A stretch of 64,000 nt of DNA from positions 1 through 64,000 of the forward strand of contig JAJDCQ010000128.1 in assembly GCA_029260755.1 (NCBI GenBank). Reading direction: 5' to 3'. The position numbers and the translations under genes are program-made. Source of the DNA: Planctomycetota bacterium. Lineage in GTDB: Bacteria; Planctomycetota; J058; JAJDCQ01. Below are positions 16,710 through 25,702 of this stretch, piece by piece. The notes beneath the pieces were generated by a model. The model saw only the letters and a list, made by a program, of their open reading frames with translations. It was not told the DNA's origin and did not search any database. Numbering within the stretch: position 1 is the first letter of the stretch; the number at the start of each line of letters is the position of its first letter.

Positions 16710-17333
16710 TCATCGCGGGGCGGGCGGGGAGGCCGGGCCCGGCTCGATCGGGCGCGCGTGGTCGAAGCCCGACCGGAGGTGCCAGCCCGGTCGCCCGCAG
16801 AGCGGGCACGGCCCGTCCTCCGGATGCTCGGGCGGTTCGTCGAGCACCGGCTCCCGCGTCGGCTCCGGCGCCGGCGGCGCCCGCTCGAGCGGGGGACCCT
16901 CGGCCGGATCGATCGACTCTCCTTCGCATGGCTCGTCATCGGGCGGTTCGTAGTCGTCGGTCGGGTGCGGCTGGTCGTCATGGCCGCGAAGCGCCTCGAC
17001 CGGGAGGGCGAGCGCCGTGCCGAGCCCCCAGCCGACGATCCCGGTCGGCACGCCCGGCGCGAACATCACGACCAGGCCCGCGTCGTTACCCATCGCGAGC
17101 GCGATCGGTCCGGTGACCGGGAGGCACGCCAGGACGACCGGCGCGCCCAGGATCACACCGCCGACCAACCCGTCGAGCGCCGCGCGCCGCGGGATCGAGG
17201 TGCGCGTCGTGACGCAGCCGGCGCCGCCCACGAGCGCGCTGGCGATGACGACGACGACGGCGGCTCCCCGTTGCCAGGCGGGCGCCGTCCGCCCCGTCCG
17301 CCCCGTCCGCCCCGTCCGGAGGTCTTCCGTCAT
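16710..17333 (-). CDS. Lipoprotein, paralogue 2 of a tandem pair
   Basis: A 207-residue predicted lipoprotein with a signal segment ending in GGAGC (lipobox Cys near residue 35). After the Cys comes a hydrophobic hairpin with GAPVVLACLPVTGPIALAMG and GLGTALALPVEALRG, then a Pro/Glu-rich acidic linker and a C-terminal CPLCGRPGWHL motif. The same three blocks occur in the upstream neighbour, so the two genes are tandem duplicates. A 9-nt direct repeat encodes Thr-Gly-Arg units before the signal segment. The start overlaps the upstream stop (ATGA). The CPLC pair could bind a metal or be a redox site; no function is known. Confidence 0.78.
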   Translation of the reverse strand: MTEDLRTGRTGRTGRTAPAWQRGAAVVVVIASALVGGAGCVTTRTSIPRRAALDGLVGGVILGAPVVLACLPVTGPIALAMGNDAGLVVMFAPGVPTGIVGWGLGTALALPVEALRGHDDQPHPTDDYEPPDDEPCEGESIDPAEGPPLERAPPAPEPTREPVLDEPPEHPEDGPCPLCGRPGWHLRSGFDHARPIEPGPASPPAPR

Positions 17334-17875
17334 CGGGCTTCCTCCTCGACCGGAGGGAGATGCCACTCGGGCCGGCCGCAGAGCGGGCACGGACCCTCCT
17401 CGGGGTGGGGAAGCGGCGCTGGAAGCTCCGGCCCGGTCGGCGCCGCGTCGTCGCCGTTCACCGGGGGGGCCCGCGCCTCGGGGGCCGGAAGCGGCTCGAG
17501 GGTCGCGAGCGGCCCGGCGAGCTCGGGGGGGAGCTCCGGCGGCTCCTTCGGCCAGCGCTCCCTCGGGCGGAGCGCCTCGACGGGCAGAGCCAGGGCGGTG
17601 CCCAGGCCCAGGCCGAGGAGCCCCGTCGGGATCGCGGGAGCGAGGAGGACGACGAGCTTGTCGTCGAGGCCGTCCATCGCCAGCGCGAGCGGCCCGGTGA
17701 TCGGGAGCGCGGCGACCGCGACGGGCGCTCCGAGGGCGATTCCGAGGTAGACCCCATCGTCGCCTGCGCGGTCGAGGGCCGAGCCATGGGCGCTGGCGCA
17801 CCCACTGCCGCCGAGGGTGGCGGCGAGCGCGACGCCGAGGGCCAGCAGTCGGCGTGGGCTGTCCCGTCCGATCAT
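17330..17875 (-). CDS. Lipoprotein, paralogue 1 of a tandem pair
   Basis: A 181-residue predicted lipoprotein. The signal sequence ends in GGSGC; the start ATG lies 8 nt after a perfect AGGAGG. The mature part has the hydrophobic hairpin GAPVAVAALPITGPLALAMDG and GLGTALALPVEALRP, a Pro/Glu-rich linker and the C-terminal CPLCGRPEWHL motif shared with its neighbour. The two hydrophobic blocks could insert in a membrane as a hairpin. It is the first gene of a two-gene operon transcribed away from kinase 1. Confidence 0.8.
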   Translation of the reverse strand: MIGRDSPRRLLALGVALAATLGGSGCASAHGSALDRAGDDGVYLGIALGAPVAVAALPITGPLALAMDGLDDKLVVLLAPAIPTGLLGLGLGTALALPVEALRPRERWPKEPPELPPELAGPLATLEPLPAPEARAPPVNGDDAAPTGPELPAPLPHPEEGPCPLCGRPEWHLPPVEEEAR

Positions 17876-17972
17876 CGACACGACCTCCTGAGGTTCGACG
17901 TCGCGCGTCCTCGAAGTGCAAACCTCGGACCGGAGGTGTAACTCCTTGCGCTGACTTCGCCCGGTCGGTTGG

Positions 17973-18002
17973 GTGACGATGCTCGAACGGTCGAGTGATA
18001 GA
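17973..18002 (+). promoter_or_regulatory. Possible promoter for kinase 1
   Basis: GTGACG and GATAGA are separated by 18 nt in the 311-nt interval between the lipoprotein pair and kinase 1. The match is moderate. The predicted start would fall at the base of the hairpin that follows. Confidence 0.3.
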
Positions 18003-18003
18003 T

Positions 18004-18045
18004 CCCCGACGGGTTCGCGTATCCGGTGAACCCCTCCGGTCGGGG
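18004..18045 (+). other. Two-part hairpin in the kinase 1 leader
   Basis: CCCCGAC (18004-18010) pairs with GTCGGGG (18039-18045), and directly inside it GGGTTC pairs with GAACCC (18028-18033), leaving an 11-nt apical loop and a 5-nt bulge. It lies about 140 nt before the kinase start. It may be a leader RNA structure or a DNA cruciform; nothing further is evident in the interval. Confidence 0.45.
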
Positions 18046-18186
18046 TCTTGAAGAGCGAGCGGTCCGCCGGGTCGTCCGGCCGATCCGCCCGCGTTCGAAA
18101 CGACCTTCCTCGAGTCCTCCGGTTTGAAGCGAAGCGCCTCGTCGGGAACGATGGGCAGTTGGCCACGGGGGATCCACGTCCGGACG

Positions 18187-21100
18187 ATGGCAGAGCACTT
18201 CGCGAGGCCCCCCACGGGGGAGGAGCTCGTTCGCGCGCTCGTCGCGGCGGGCCGGCTCACGCCGGACCAGGCGCGCCGCTGTGTGGCGACGCATCGGGAG
18301 CGGGGCGCGCCGATCGAGCAGGTCCTCGCGGAGCTCGGCCTCGGGGCGGCGCTGCCCTCGCGGCGCCCCGGCGGCGCGACCCCGGTCGTCGGCGGCCCCA
18401 CGCCACGTCCGCTCGGCGGGGAGATGACGCCCGCGCCGTTCGGCGGGCTCACGCCGGCGCTCGCGCCGGCGCCGGCGCGGGGCTCGGGACGAGTGCGGAG
18501 CGGGTCGCCCGGGGCGACCCCGCCGTCCGACGCGGACGTCGATCGTCCGGATCTCCCGCCCGACGCGCCCCGCCGGGTGGGCCGCTACGAGGTCATCGCC
18601 GAGATCGGTCGGGGCGGCATGGGCGTCGTCTACCGCGGCCTCGACCCGGCGCTCGGGCGGTCGGTCGCGATCAAGATGATCCTCGATCCGCGCGGCGGCA
18701 CCGCGCGCGAGCGCGAGCGGTTCACCCGCGAGGCGCGGGCGGCGGCGCGTCTCCGCCACCCGGGCGTGGTCGTCGTCCACGAGGTCGGCGAGCACGTCTC
18801 GCCGCGGGCGAGCCTTCCGCTGCCCTACCTCGTGATGGACTGGGTCGAGGGGGAGACCCTCGAGACGGTCCACGGGCGCGAGCGCCTCTCGCCGCACCGG
18901 ATCGCCGTGATCCTCCGCGAGCTCTGCCTCGCCCTCGAGCACGCCCACGGCCAGGGGATCGTCCATCGCGACATCAAGCCGCAGAACGTCCTCCTCGACA
19001 CCGACGGCCGCGCGAAGCTCGTCGACTTCGGCCTCGCCCGGGACATCGACGCGAGCTCGGACCTGACCCAGTCCGGTCAGCTCGTCGGAACGCCGAACTG
19101 GGTCGCCCCCGAGCAGGTGAAGGGCGAGCGGAGCCTCGTCGGGCCGCGCTCCGACGTCCACGCGGTCGGCGCGATCCTCTACTGGGCGCTCGTCGGACAT
19201 CCCCCGTTCGACGGCGACTCGCTCGTCGAGATCGTGGCGAAGGTCATCCGGCTCGACCCGACGCCGCCCCGCGACCTCGTGCCGAGCGTTCACCCCGACC
19301 TCGAGACGCTCACCCTCCGGTGCCTCGAGAAGGACCCGGCCCGGCGCCTCGACGCCGGCGAGCTCGCCGAGGAGCTGCGGCGGTTCCTCGACGGCGAGGC
19401 GATCCGCGCGCGGCCGCCCGGGGCGCTCGGGCGCGCCCGCCGCTGGGCGCGCCGCCACCCGGCGCGGGTGGCCGCCTGCGCGGTCGTCGCCGCGGTGGCG
19501 ATCGGACTGCCGGTCTCACTCCTCACCTCGGGCGCCCTCGCCGTCGCCGCCGAGCGTCGCGCCGCGGTCGAGCGCGCCCGCGACGACGCGGAGTCGGCCT
19601 GGGTCGCCTTCCAGCGTCTCGCCGGCGCCGACGCTCCGGCGGGCGAGTCGCTCTCGATGCGACGCCGGCGCCTCGATGGCGTCCTCGCCGCGGCGCTCGA
19701 GGCGTTCGGCGCCGCCCATCGCCTCGTCGGCACGGCGCCCGAGGATCCGGCCGCCCACGCGAGCCTCTACAAGGCGGCGATGGAGCTCGGCCTCGTCGCG
19801 CAGGAGACCGAGCAGTGGAGCGTCGCGGCGAGCGCGTTCGGGAAGGCGGCCGAGCTCGGCGTCGCCGATGCCGAGGCGAGCGCCGCCCTCGCCCAGGTCG
19901 AGGCCCGCCGGGCGGCCCTCCTCGATGAGCGCCGCGCGGCGATCGGCGAGGCGCTCGCCACCGCCCGCTCGGGCGAGCTCGACGAGCGCGCGGGCGCCTA
20001 CGACGACGCCCTCTTCACGATCGTCCGCTATCCGGAGCCGCTGACGGTCCGCCTCGTCGCCGAGGCGCTCGACGAGATCTCCGAGGAGCTCGCCGCGGTC
20101 GCCGGCCGGTCGCTCCTCGGCGTCCTCGAGCCGGACGCCCACGAGGTCGATGCCGGCGAGGCGCCGATCGAGGGCCTCGAGGCGGCGGTCGAGCTCTGGC
20201 TCACGCCGGGAGCGCGCCTCGAGGACGAGACGTCCGACGTGCTCGATGTGGCCCGGAAGCGGATCGTGGAGCGGGAGCGCCGGCGGCGTTCGTCGCGGTC
20301 GGACTCGCGCCTGCCGACGGGGCGGGCGCTCCTGGCCACGCGGCAGGAGCGCGAGATCGGGCAGGGCAGGCTCCTCCTCGCGCGTCTCTGCTGCGACGCG
20401 CTCGGGCGGATCGGGATCCGCGACGACGCCGTCCCCGCGCTCGGGCGCTACCTCTTCGCCGAGGAGAGCGGCGTGCGGGCCTCGCGCGCCGGGATCGCCC
20501 TCTGCCTCCTCGGCGGCGAGGAGGCCGCGCGCCTGGTCAGCCGGGGCCGGGGGCGGTTCAACCGGTCGATCGCGTTCACCGAGCAGGTCGAGCGATGGGC
20601 GCCGCGGCTCGGCGTCGTCCCCACCCTCGAGGACGAGACCGCGCGCGGCTACCGGCGACGCGCCTACGATCGCCGCGCCCTCGGCGATCTGGACGGGGCG
20701 CTGGCCGACCTCGCCCGGGCGATCGAGCTCGCGCCCGAGGACGCGAAGGCGTGGGGGGCCAAGGGAGGCGTGCACGAGGACCGTCGAGAGCTCGCCGACG
20801 CCCGGAAGGCCTACGACCGGGCGATCGAGCTGAAGCCCGACGAGCAGTCCTACTACAACAACCGCGCCCTCGTCCTCGAGCAGCTCGGACAGCTCGAGCT
20901 CGCGATCGCCGACTACACCCGGGCGATCGAGATCGACCCGAACGATGCCCACGCCTACACCAACCGCGGGGTCGCCCGCGTTCGAAGCGGCGACCTCGAT
21001 GGCGCCATCGCCGACTGCGGCCGCGCCCTCGAGCTCGCGCCCGACAACTTCGCCGCCTACCTGAACCGCGCGAACGCCCACGCCGACCGAGGCGACCTCG

Positions 21101-21930
21101 ACCGGGCGATCGCCGACCTCGACCGGGCGATCGAGATCGACCCCGGGCTCCAGATGGCCTGGCTCAACCGCGCGAAGACCAAGCGCGATGCCAAGGACTT
21201 CGCCGGGGCGCTCGACGACTACGGCCGCGCGATCGAGCTCGACCCCAGGGACCCGTCACCTCGAGCCGAGCGCGCGGGCGTGCGCGTTCAGCTCGGCGAC
21301 CTCGAGGGCGCCCTCGGCGACCTCGACCGGGCGATCGCCCTGGATCCCAGTTACTCCTACGCCTACAGCCTCCGGGGGACGGTCCGTTACCGCCTGGGCG
21401 AGGTCGAGGCCGGCCTCGAGGACCAGGGCCGCGCCCTCGAGCTGAACCCCGACGACCGCGCCGCCGCGTGGAACCGCTTCATCGCCCGCGAGGAGCAGGG
21501 CGACCTCGCCGGCGCGATCGACGACCTCGGCACCGTCATCCGGGTGGATCCGCGCGACGTCCGGGCGCTCCTGGCGAGGGCCCGATTGAGCCTCCGCCTG
21601 AAGGACCACCCCTCGGCGATCGACGACTGGGGACGAGCGCTCGCGATCGATCCGAAGCAGCCGGCCACGATCTGGCTCGCGCGCGCGCGCGCCCTCCGGG
21701 CGGCGAAGCGCTTCCCCGAGGTGGTCGTCGATGCATCCGGCGCGATCGAGCGCGACCCGGCGCTCGCCGACGCGTGGCTCGAGCGGGGGATCGCCCTCGA
21801 CATGATCGGCGACAAGACCGCGTCGCTCGCGGACCTCGAGCACTTCCTCGAGATCGCGCCCGACCACCCGTCCGCGCCGACGGTCCGGACCAACATCGAG
21901 CGGATCCGGGCGCAGGCGGGTGGAAGCTGA
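18187..21930 (+). CDS. Ser/Thr protein kinase with C-terminal TPR array (kinase 1)
   Basis: A 1247-residue Hanks-type kinase. Residues ~5-45 resemble a GspE-N/MshEN half-motif. After a Pro/Gly linker the kinase domain (about 135-400) has the Gly loop IGRGGMGVVY, catalytic Lys163 (VAIK), HRDIKPQN with Asp262 and DFGLA with Asp280, so it should be active. A transmembrane helix lies near residues 424-450. The outer part begins with helical sequence and ends with about ten tetratricopeptide repeats (about residues 820-1240), with repeated AIELDP-type boundaries. TPRs probably bind proteins outside the membrane. I chose the ATG directly before the first domain; an upstream ATG at 18124 is possible. 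Confidence 0.93.
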   Translation: MAEHFARPPTGEELVRALVAAGRLTPDQARRCVATHRERGAPIEQVLAELGLGAALPSRRPGGATPVVGGPTPRPLGGEMTPAPFGGLTPALAPAPARGSGRVRSGSPGATPPSDADVDRPDLPPDAPRRVGRYEVIAEIGRGGMGVVYRGLDPALGRSVAIKMILDPRGGTARERERFTREARAAARLRHPGVVVVHEVGEHVSPRASLPLPYLVMDWVEGETLETVHGRERLSPHRIAVILRELCLALEHAHGQGIVHRDIKPQNVLLDTDGRAKLVDFGLARDIDASSDLTQSGQLVGTPNWVAPEQVKGERSLVGPRSDVHAVGAILYWALVGHPPFDGDSLVEIVAKVIRLDPTPPRDLVPSVHPDLETLTLRCLEKDPARRLDAGELAEELRRFLDGEAIRARPPGALGRARRWARRHPARVAACAVVAAVAIGLPVSLLTSGALAVAAERRAAVERARDDAESAWVAFQRLAGADAPAGESLSMRRRRLDGVLAAALEAFGAAHRLVGTAPEDPAAHASLYKAAMELGLVAQETEQWSVAASAFGKAAELGVADAEASAALAQVEARRAALLDERRAAIGEALATARSGELDERAGAYDDALFTIVRYPEPLTVRLVAEALDEISEELAAVAGRSLLGVLEPDAHEVDAGEAPIEGLEAAVELWLTPGARLEDETSDVLDVARKRIVERERRRRSSRSDSRLPTGRALLATRQEREIGQGRLLLARLCCDALGRIGIRDDAVPALGRYLFAEESGVRASRAGIALCLLGGEEAARLVSRGRGRFNRSIAFTEQVERWAPRLGVVPTLEDETARGYRRRAYDRRALGDLDGALADLARAIELAPEDAKAWGAKGGVHEDRRELADARKAYDRAIELKPDEQSYYNNRALVLEQLGQLELAIADYTRAIEIDPNDAHAYTNRGVARVRSGDLDGAIADCGRALELAPDNFAAYLNRANAHADRGDLDRAIADLDRAIEIDPGLQMAWLNRAKTKRDAKDFAGALDDYGRAIELDPRDPSPRAERAGVRVQLGDLEGALGDLDRAIALDPSYSYAYSLRGTVRYRLGEVEAGLEDQGRALELNPDDRAAAWNRFIAREEQGDLAGAIDDLGTVIRVDPRDVRALLARARLSLRLKDHPSAIDDWGRALAIDPKQPATIWLARARALRAAKRFPEVVVDASGAIERDPALADAWLERGIALDMIGDKTASLADLEHFLEIAPDHPSAPTVRTNIERIRAQAGGS

Positions 21931-21983
21931 CGCGGGTAGAATCGCCGCCTTCTCTTCACCCTCGAGAAGGAAGGAGTCCGCCG

Positions 21984-22202
21984 ATGGCCGACCGCGATGT
22001 CGAGAGAGACTGCCCCAAGGACCGCTTCGTCGAGACGCTCCGCCGCCTCGCGGACGCGATCGAGGAGGACGGGTCGTTCCGGATCCAGGTCGCGAACGAG
22101 CGCTTCACCGTGCCGGGGAGCGCGGAGCTCTCGATCGAGCACGAGCGCGAGGGGGACACCGAGGAGCTCGAGCTCCAGCTCCGGTGGAAGCCGACCGACT
22201 GA
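21984..22202 (+). CDS. Small amphi-Trp domain protein
   Basis: A 72-residue soluble protein matching the amphi-Trp domain family: a helix with CPKDRFVETLRRLADAIEEDG, a beta-hairpin (FRIQVANERFTVPG) and the acidic ELSIEHEREGDTEELELQLRW tail ending in the characteristic Trp. The start is set by AAGGAG 9 nt upstream. Family function is unknown; members occur as small stand-alone proteins in many bacteria and archaea. It sits 53 nt after kinase 1 and may share its transcript. Confidence 0.85.
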   Translation: MADRDVERDCPKDRFVETLRRLADAIEEDGSFRIQVANERFTVPGSAELSIEHEREGDTEELELQLRWKPTD

Positions 22203-22206
22203 ATGA

Positions 22207-22306
22207 AACTCACGCAAAGGCGCCAAGGCGCAAAGGGGCTCTGCCAGGTCGAGATCTCGCGCCCGAGCAGGCGTCCTTTGCGCCTTTGCGCCTTTGCGTG
22301 AGATTC
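22207..22306. repeat. Inverted CACGCAAAGGCGCAAAGG dispersed repeat, probable bidirectional terminator
   Basis: The left arm (22207-22236) has CTCACGCAAAGGCGCCAAGG and the right arm (22275-22303) its near complement CCTTTGCGCCTTTGCGTGAG. The ~38-nt centre is unrelated. It lies between the stop codons of two convergent genes and touches the last codon of kinase 2. Related units occur at 13063-13112. Confidence 0.75.
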
Positions 22307-25300
22307 AGTCGCCGCCGGCGCCCGAGCCCGCGATCTCGCGGTAGGCCTCGATCACCCGCCGCACCACATCCATGTCGGCCGGTCCGACGTGCTGGCCGCC
22401 CTCGGTCGAGCGCTCGCCGAGGAGTATCTCGAGGAGCCGGTCGGCGACGACGTGGCCGTTCACCGGCGCCTTGTCGGCCCGGTCGGCGACGACGTGGCTG
22501 CCTCCGCCGACGAGCGCGATCTGGCGGAAGTCCTCGAACGGGTCGTGGGCGGGGTTCTGCGAGTACTTCTCGGGGCGCGGCACCATCAGGGCGTGGGTGA
22601 CGTAGCCCGCCTTCGCGGCGGCGCCCACCCGGGCGTAGAGGTTCGCCCGGTCGAAGGCGTGGGCGGGCGCGTCGCCGATGATCACGACGATCCGATCGCG
22701 GCCACGCTTCCAGCCGCGGCGGGCGTGGATCGCCCACTCGAGCGCGGGGTAGACGCCCTCGGCGACGGTGTCGTTGCTCGGGTCGTTCTCGCGGACGACG
22801 CGGGTGGCGAACGCTCCGGTCTGGATCGGGTCGTCGAGGTCGTGCGCCTCGAGGATCCGGTTCCCGTAGGTGGCGAAGCCGAGGCGGGTGTCCTCGACGA
22901 GCAGCTTCACGATCGCCGCGACCTCGAGGGCGCGGGTCTGGAAGCGCTCGAGGTTCTTGACCATCGAGCTCGTCGCGTCGAACGCGATCACCGCGTCGAG
23001 CCCGCGCGGCGCCTGGAGCCGCTCGCCGAAGCGGGCGGCCGCCTTCGCGTCGGCGGGCAGCGAGACCGCCTCGACGCCGTCGTCCTCGTCGACCCAGCGC
23101 ACGCCGACGCCGGCGGGGAGACGGGCGGCCTCGACGGCATCCTCGAGCTCACGCCGCTTGGGGCGCAGGGCGAGCTCCTCGCCGAGCAGCCGCTCGAGGA
23201 GCTTCTCGGCCAGCTCGCGCGATCGATCGGTCGCCCGGTCGCGCTTGCGGGCCCGCTTGCCGACGAGCTCGACGAGGAGGTCGGCGAGCGGCCGGCCGCC
23301 GGCGTCGCGGAGCTCGGCATCGGGCATCCCGGTCAGGCCGCGGAGGATGAAGGCGCGCACCCACGCGTCGTCGTGCGCCTTCGCGAGCATCTCGCGGAGG
23401 ACGGGCACGGCGACGCCGCCCGTCATGCGGGCGAGCGCGATCGCGGCGAGCACGCGGGCGCCGCGCGTCTTCGCGCGCGCGGCGTCGAGGCGGACGGCGA
23501 CGTCGCGGCTCGTCTCGCCCGCGGGGGGCTCCTCGGCGACTGCGGGGGCGGGAGACACGCCGCCGCCCGCGCCCTCGCCGCCGTCGACGGCCGGCTCGGG
23601 GGAGACCTCGCCGCCGCCTGCGGACGTGTCACCCTGGGCGCCGGCGCTCGCATCGGCGTCGTCGCCTCCGACGCGCGGCTCGTCGTCATCGTCGTCCGTC
23701 GGGGCGGCGGCGGGCGGCTCGCCCTCTCCGCCGCCGCCGTCCGGGACGAGGCTCTCCGCGCCGCCGTCGCCGGGATCCTCGCCGAGCGGGTCGGGCTCCT
23801 CGCCCGCGTCGTCGAGGAGGTTTCGCGTCGGGGGCGGCGTCCGCGTCGTCCGCGTCGTCTCGTTCCCCGCGTCCGCGCCGGGGGTGCTCGCCGTCTCGCC
23901 GCCGCCCCGCGCGATCACGAGGAGCAGCAGGAGCGCGATCACGGCGACCGCGATCGCCGGCACCGCCGGCGGGATGCCGCCGCTCGGCGCGGGCGTGGCC
24001 GGGCGTCGTCCGGCGCCCTTCTTTCGACGGCGAAGCTGCGCCGAGCCCCTGGTCGACGTCTCGGGCTCGCGCATCGTCTCGGTCGAGGTCTTGGTCTTCG
24101 ACGCCGGGTCGTCGCCGGGCTCGCCTCCTCCACCGGTCTCGCCGGTCGACCCGTCGACGAGGACGACGGCGTCGACGGCCGTGCTGGCGCTGTGGGCGAG
24201 CCCCACGTCGTCGTCCTTCGGGCGCGCTCCCTTGATCGAGGTCGCCCGCCGCCAATCCAGCAGCGCGTCGTGGAGCTGGCCGGCGTCCTTCCAGCGGTCG
24301 CGCCGGCTCTTGGCGAGCGCCTTGCCGAGGATCGCCCACAGCCCCGCGTCCGACCGCTCGGGGCAGCGCTCGTGGATCGGGATCGGGTCCTCCTTCATGA
24401 TCCCCGCGGTGACCTCGACCTGCGTCTTGCCGGCGAACGGACGCTCCCCGGCGATCATCTCGTAGAGGATGATCCCGAGGGCGAACACGTCGCTGCGCGC
24501 GTCGACCTCGCGGCTCTTTCCGCGGCACTGCTCGGGCGAGAGATACATCGTCGTCCCGATGACCGCGCCCGTCCGGGTGAGGCTCGAGTCGGCGCCGAGG
24601 TCCTTCGCGAGGCCGAAGTCGATGAGCCGCGGCTTGCCCGTCTTCTTCTCGACGAGGACGTTGCTCGGCTTGAGGTCGCGGTGGACGAACCCCTCGGCGT
24701 GGGCGTAGGCGGCCGCGTCGAGCATCCCCTGGGCGACCTCGAGGATCGGGCCGAGCGGCGGCTGCTTCTTGCGGCGGAGCACCTTCGACAGGGGGCGGCC
24801 GTCGATGAACTCCATCACCATGTAGAAGACGTCGCGCGCCTTGCCGACGTCGTAGATTCGCACGATCCCGGGATGCTCGAGCCGGGCGGAGGCCTGCGCC
24901 TCGCGGACGAAGCGTCCGATCTGGACCTCGCTTGCGTGGGGGCCGGCCTTGATCACCTTCAGGGCGACGACCCGGTCGAGGTCGGGCTGACGCGCCTTGA
25001 AGACGATGCCCATGCCGCCGCGGGCGAGCTCCTCGGTCACCTCGAACTTGTCGAGCGATGAGATCGCCTGGCGCGTCTGCTCCTCGGCCTCCTCCGCGGC
25101 CGCCTCGCGGAGCGAGGTGATGCCGCCGCTCCCCGATCCGCCGGCGCCGTCGCCCTCGACCGGCTCGAGCTCGAAGGTGAGGTCGTCGAGGTCGCGGCTC
25201 GCGAGCACCTCGACCTGGCTCAGGCCGTGGTCGCGCGGGCGGCCGACCTTCTTGCCGCAGCCGGGGCACGCGATCGAGGTCGCGCCGTCGAGCTCCTTCG

Positions 25301-25538
25301 GCCCGACGCGCGTCTTGCAGCCGGGGCACTCGTAGATCTGGTGCTCGAGCTGGGCGCGGAGCTCGATCAGCTCCTGGGGCGAGAGAAGGCGCTCGCGGAT
25401 GAGCATCTGCGAGAGGAAGTACCCGCGCCCCGATCCCGACTCGGCCGCGATGACCTTCCGACACCGCTCGACGTCTTCGGCGGTGACGAGGCCCTCGCGG
25501 ACGGCGAGGTCGCAGATGGTCTCATCCTGAGTACGCAT
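22305..25538 (-). CDS. Ser/Thr protein kinase with C-terminal von Willebrand A domain (kinase 2)
   Basis: About 1077 residues. The N-terminus has two short helical MshEN/GspE-N-like half motifs (about 5-70), then a zinc ribbon (CPGC and CPGC, about 70-100). The kinase domain (about 160-440) shows ARGGMGIVF, VALK, HRDLKPSN and DFGLAKD. A Pro/Thr/Glu-rich linker leads to a transmembrane helix (AIAVAVIALLLLLVIA) and an acidic low-complexity stretch. A HEAT-like helical region and a vWA domain follow, with the MIDAS motif FDATSSM and, later, the conserved IIGDAPAH. The vWA domain should bind a metal-dependent ligand. The start used is the ATG 7 nt after a -10-like TATACT; an ATG 6 nt earlier is also in frame. 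Confidence 0.93.
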   Translation of the reverse strand: MRTQDETICDLAVREGLVTAEDVERCRKVIAAESGSGRGYFLSQMLIRERLLSPQELIELRAQLEHQIYECPGCKTRVGPKELDGATSIACPGCGKKVGRPRDHGLSQVEVLASRDLDDLTFELEPVEGDGAGGSGSGGITSLREAAAEEAEEQTRQAISSLDKFEVTEELARGGMGIVFKARQPDLDRVVALKVIKAGPHASEVQIGRFVREAQASARLEHPGIVRIYDVGKARDVFYMVMEFIDGRPLSKVLRRKKQPPLGPILEVAQGMLDAAAYAHAEGFVHRDLKPSNVLVEKKTGKPRLIDFGLAKDLGADSSLTRTGAVIGTTMYLSPEQCRGKSREVDARSDVFALGIILYEMIAGERPFAGKTQVEVTAGIMKEDPIPIHERCPERSDAGLWAILGKALAKSRRDRWKDAGQLHDALLDWRRATSIKGARPKDDDVGLAHSASTAVDAVVLVDGSTGETGGGGEPGDDPASKTKTSTETMREPETSTRGSAQLRRRKKGAGRRPATPAPSGGIPPAVPAIAVAVIALLLLLVIARGGGETASTPGADAGNETTRTTRTPPPTRNLLDDAGEEPDPLGEDPGDGGAESLVPDGGGGEGEPPAAAPTDDDDDEPRVGGDDADASAGAQGDTSAGGGEVSPEPAVDGGEGAGGGVSPAPAVAEEPPAGETSRDVAVRLDAARAKTRGARVLAAIALARMTGGVAVPVLREMLAKAHDDAWVRAFILRGLTGMPDAELRDAGGRPLADLLVELVGKRARKRDRATDRSRELAEKLLERLLGEELALRPKRRELEDAVEAARLPAGVGVRWVDEDDGVEAVSLPADAKAAARFGERLQAPRGLDAVIAFDATSSMVKNLERFQTRALEVAAIVKLLVEDTRLGFATYGNRILEAHDLDDPIQTGAFATRVVRENDPSNDTVAEGVYPALEWAIHARRGWKRGRDRIVVIIGDAPAHAFDRANLYARVGAAAKAGYVTHALMVPRPEKYSQNPAHDPFEDFRQIALVGGGSHVVADRADKAPVNGHVVADRLLEILLGERSTEGGQHVGPADMDVVRRVIEAYREIAGSGAGGD

Positions 25539-25545
25539 CTCCATC

Positions 25546-25551
25546 AGTATA
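25546..25551 (-). promoter_or_regulatory. -10 element implying leaderless kinase 2 mRNA
   Basis: TATACT on the minus strand ends 7 nt before the second in-frame ATG of kinase 2, the usual distance from -10 box to transcription start. No good -35 hexamer is present at 16-18 nt. If used, the transcript would begin at or next to the start codon. Confidence 0.4.
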
Positions 25552-25702
25552 GCGATGATGCGGGGCGCGAAGCGTCATCATGCTGTACAACAAGCGTCGT
25601 GCCAAAGAGATCAGGCGGTCTCGGGCGCGTGACGCGGGCGTTACCTCGCGGAGGCGATCGCTCGCGTAAGCTGTGCTGGCTCTTTCGGAAGGGAGATCGG
25701 CC

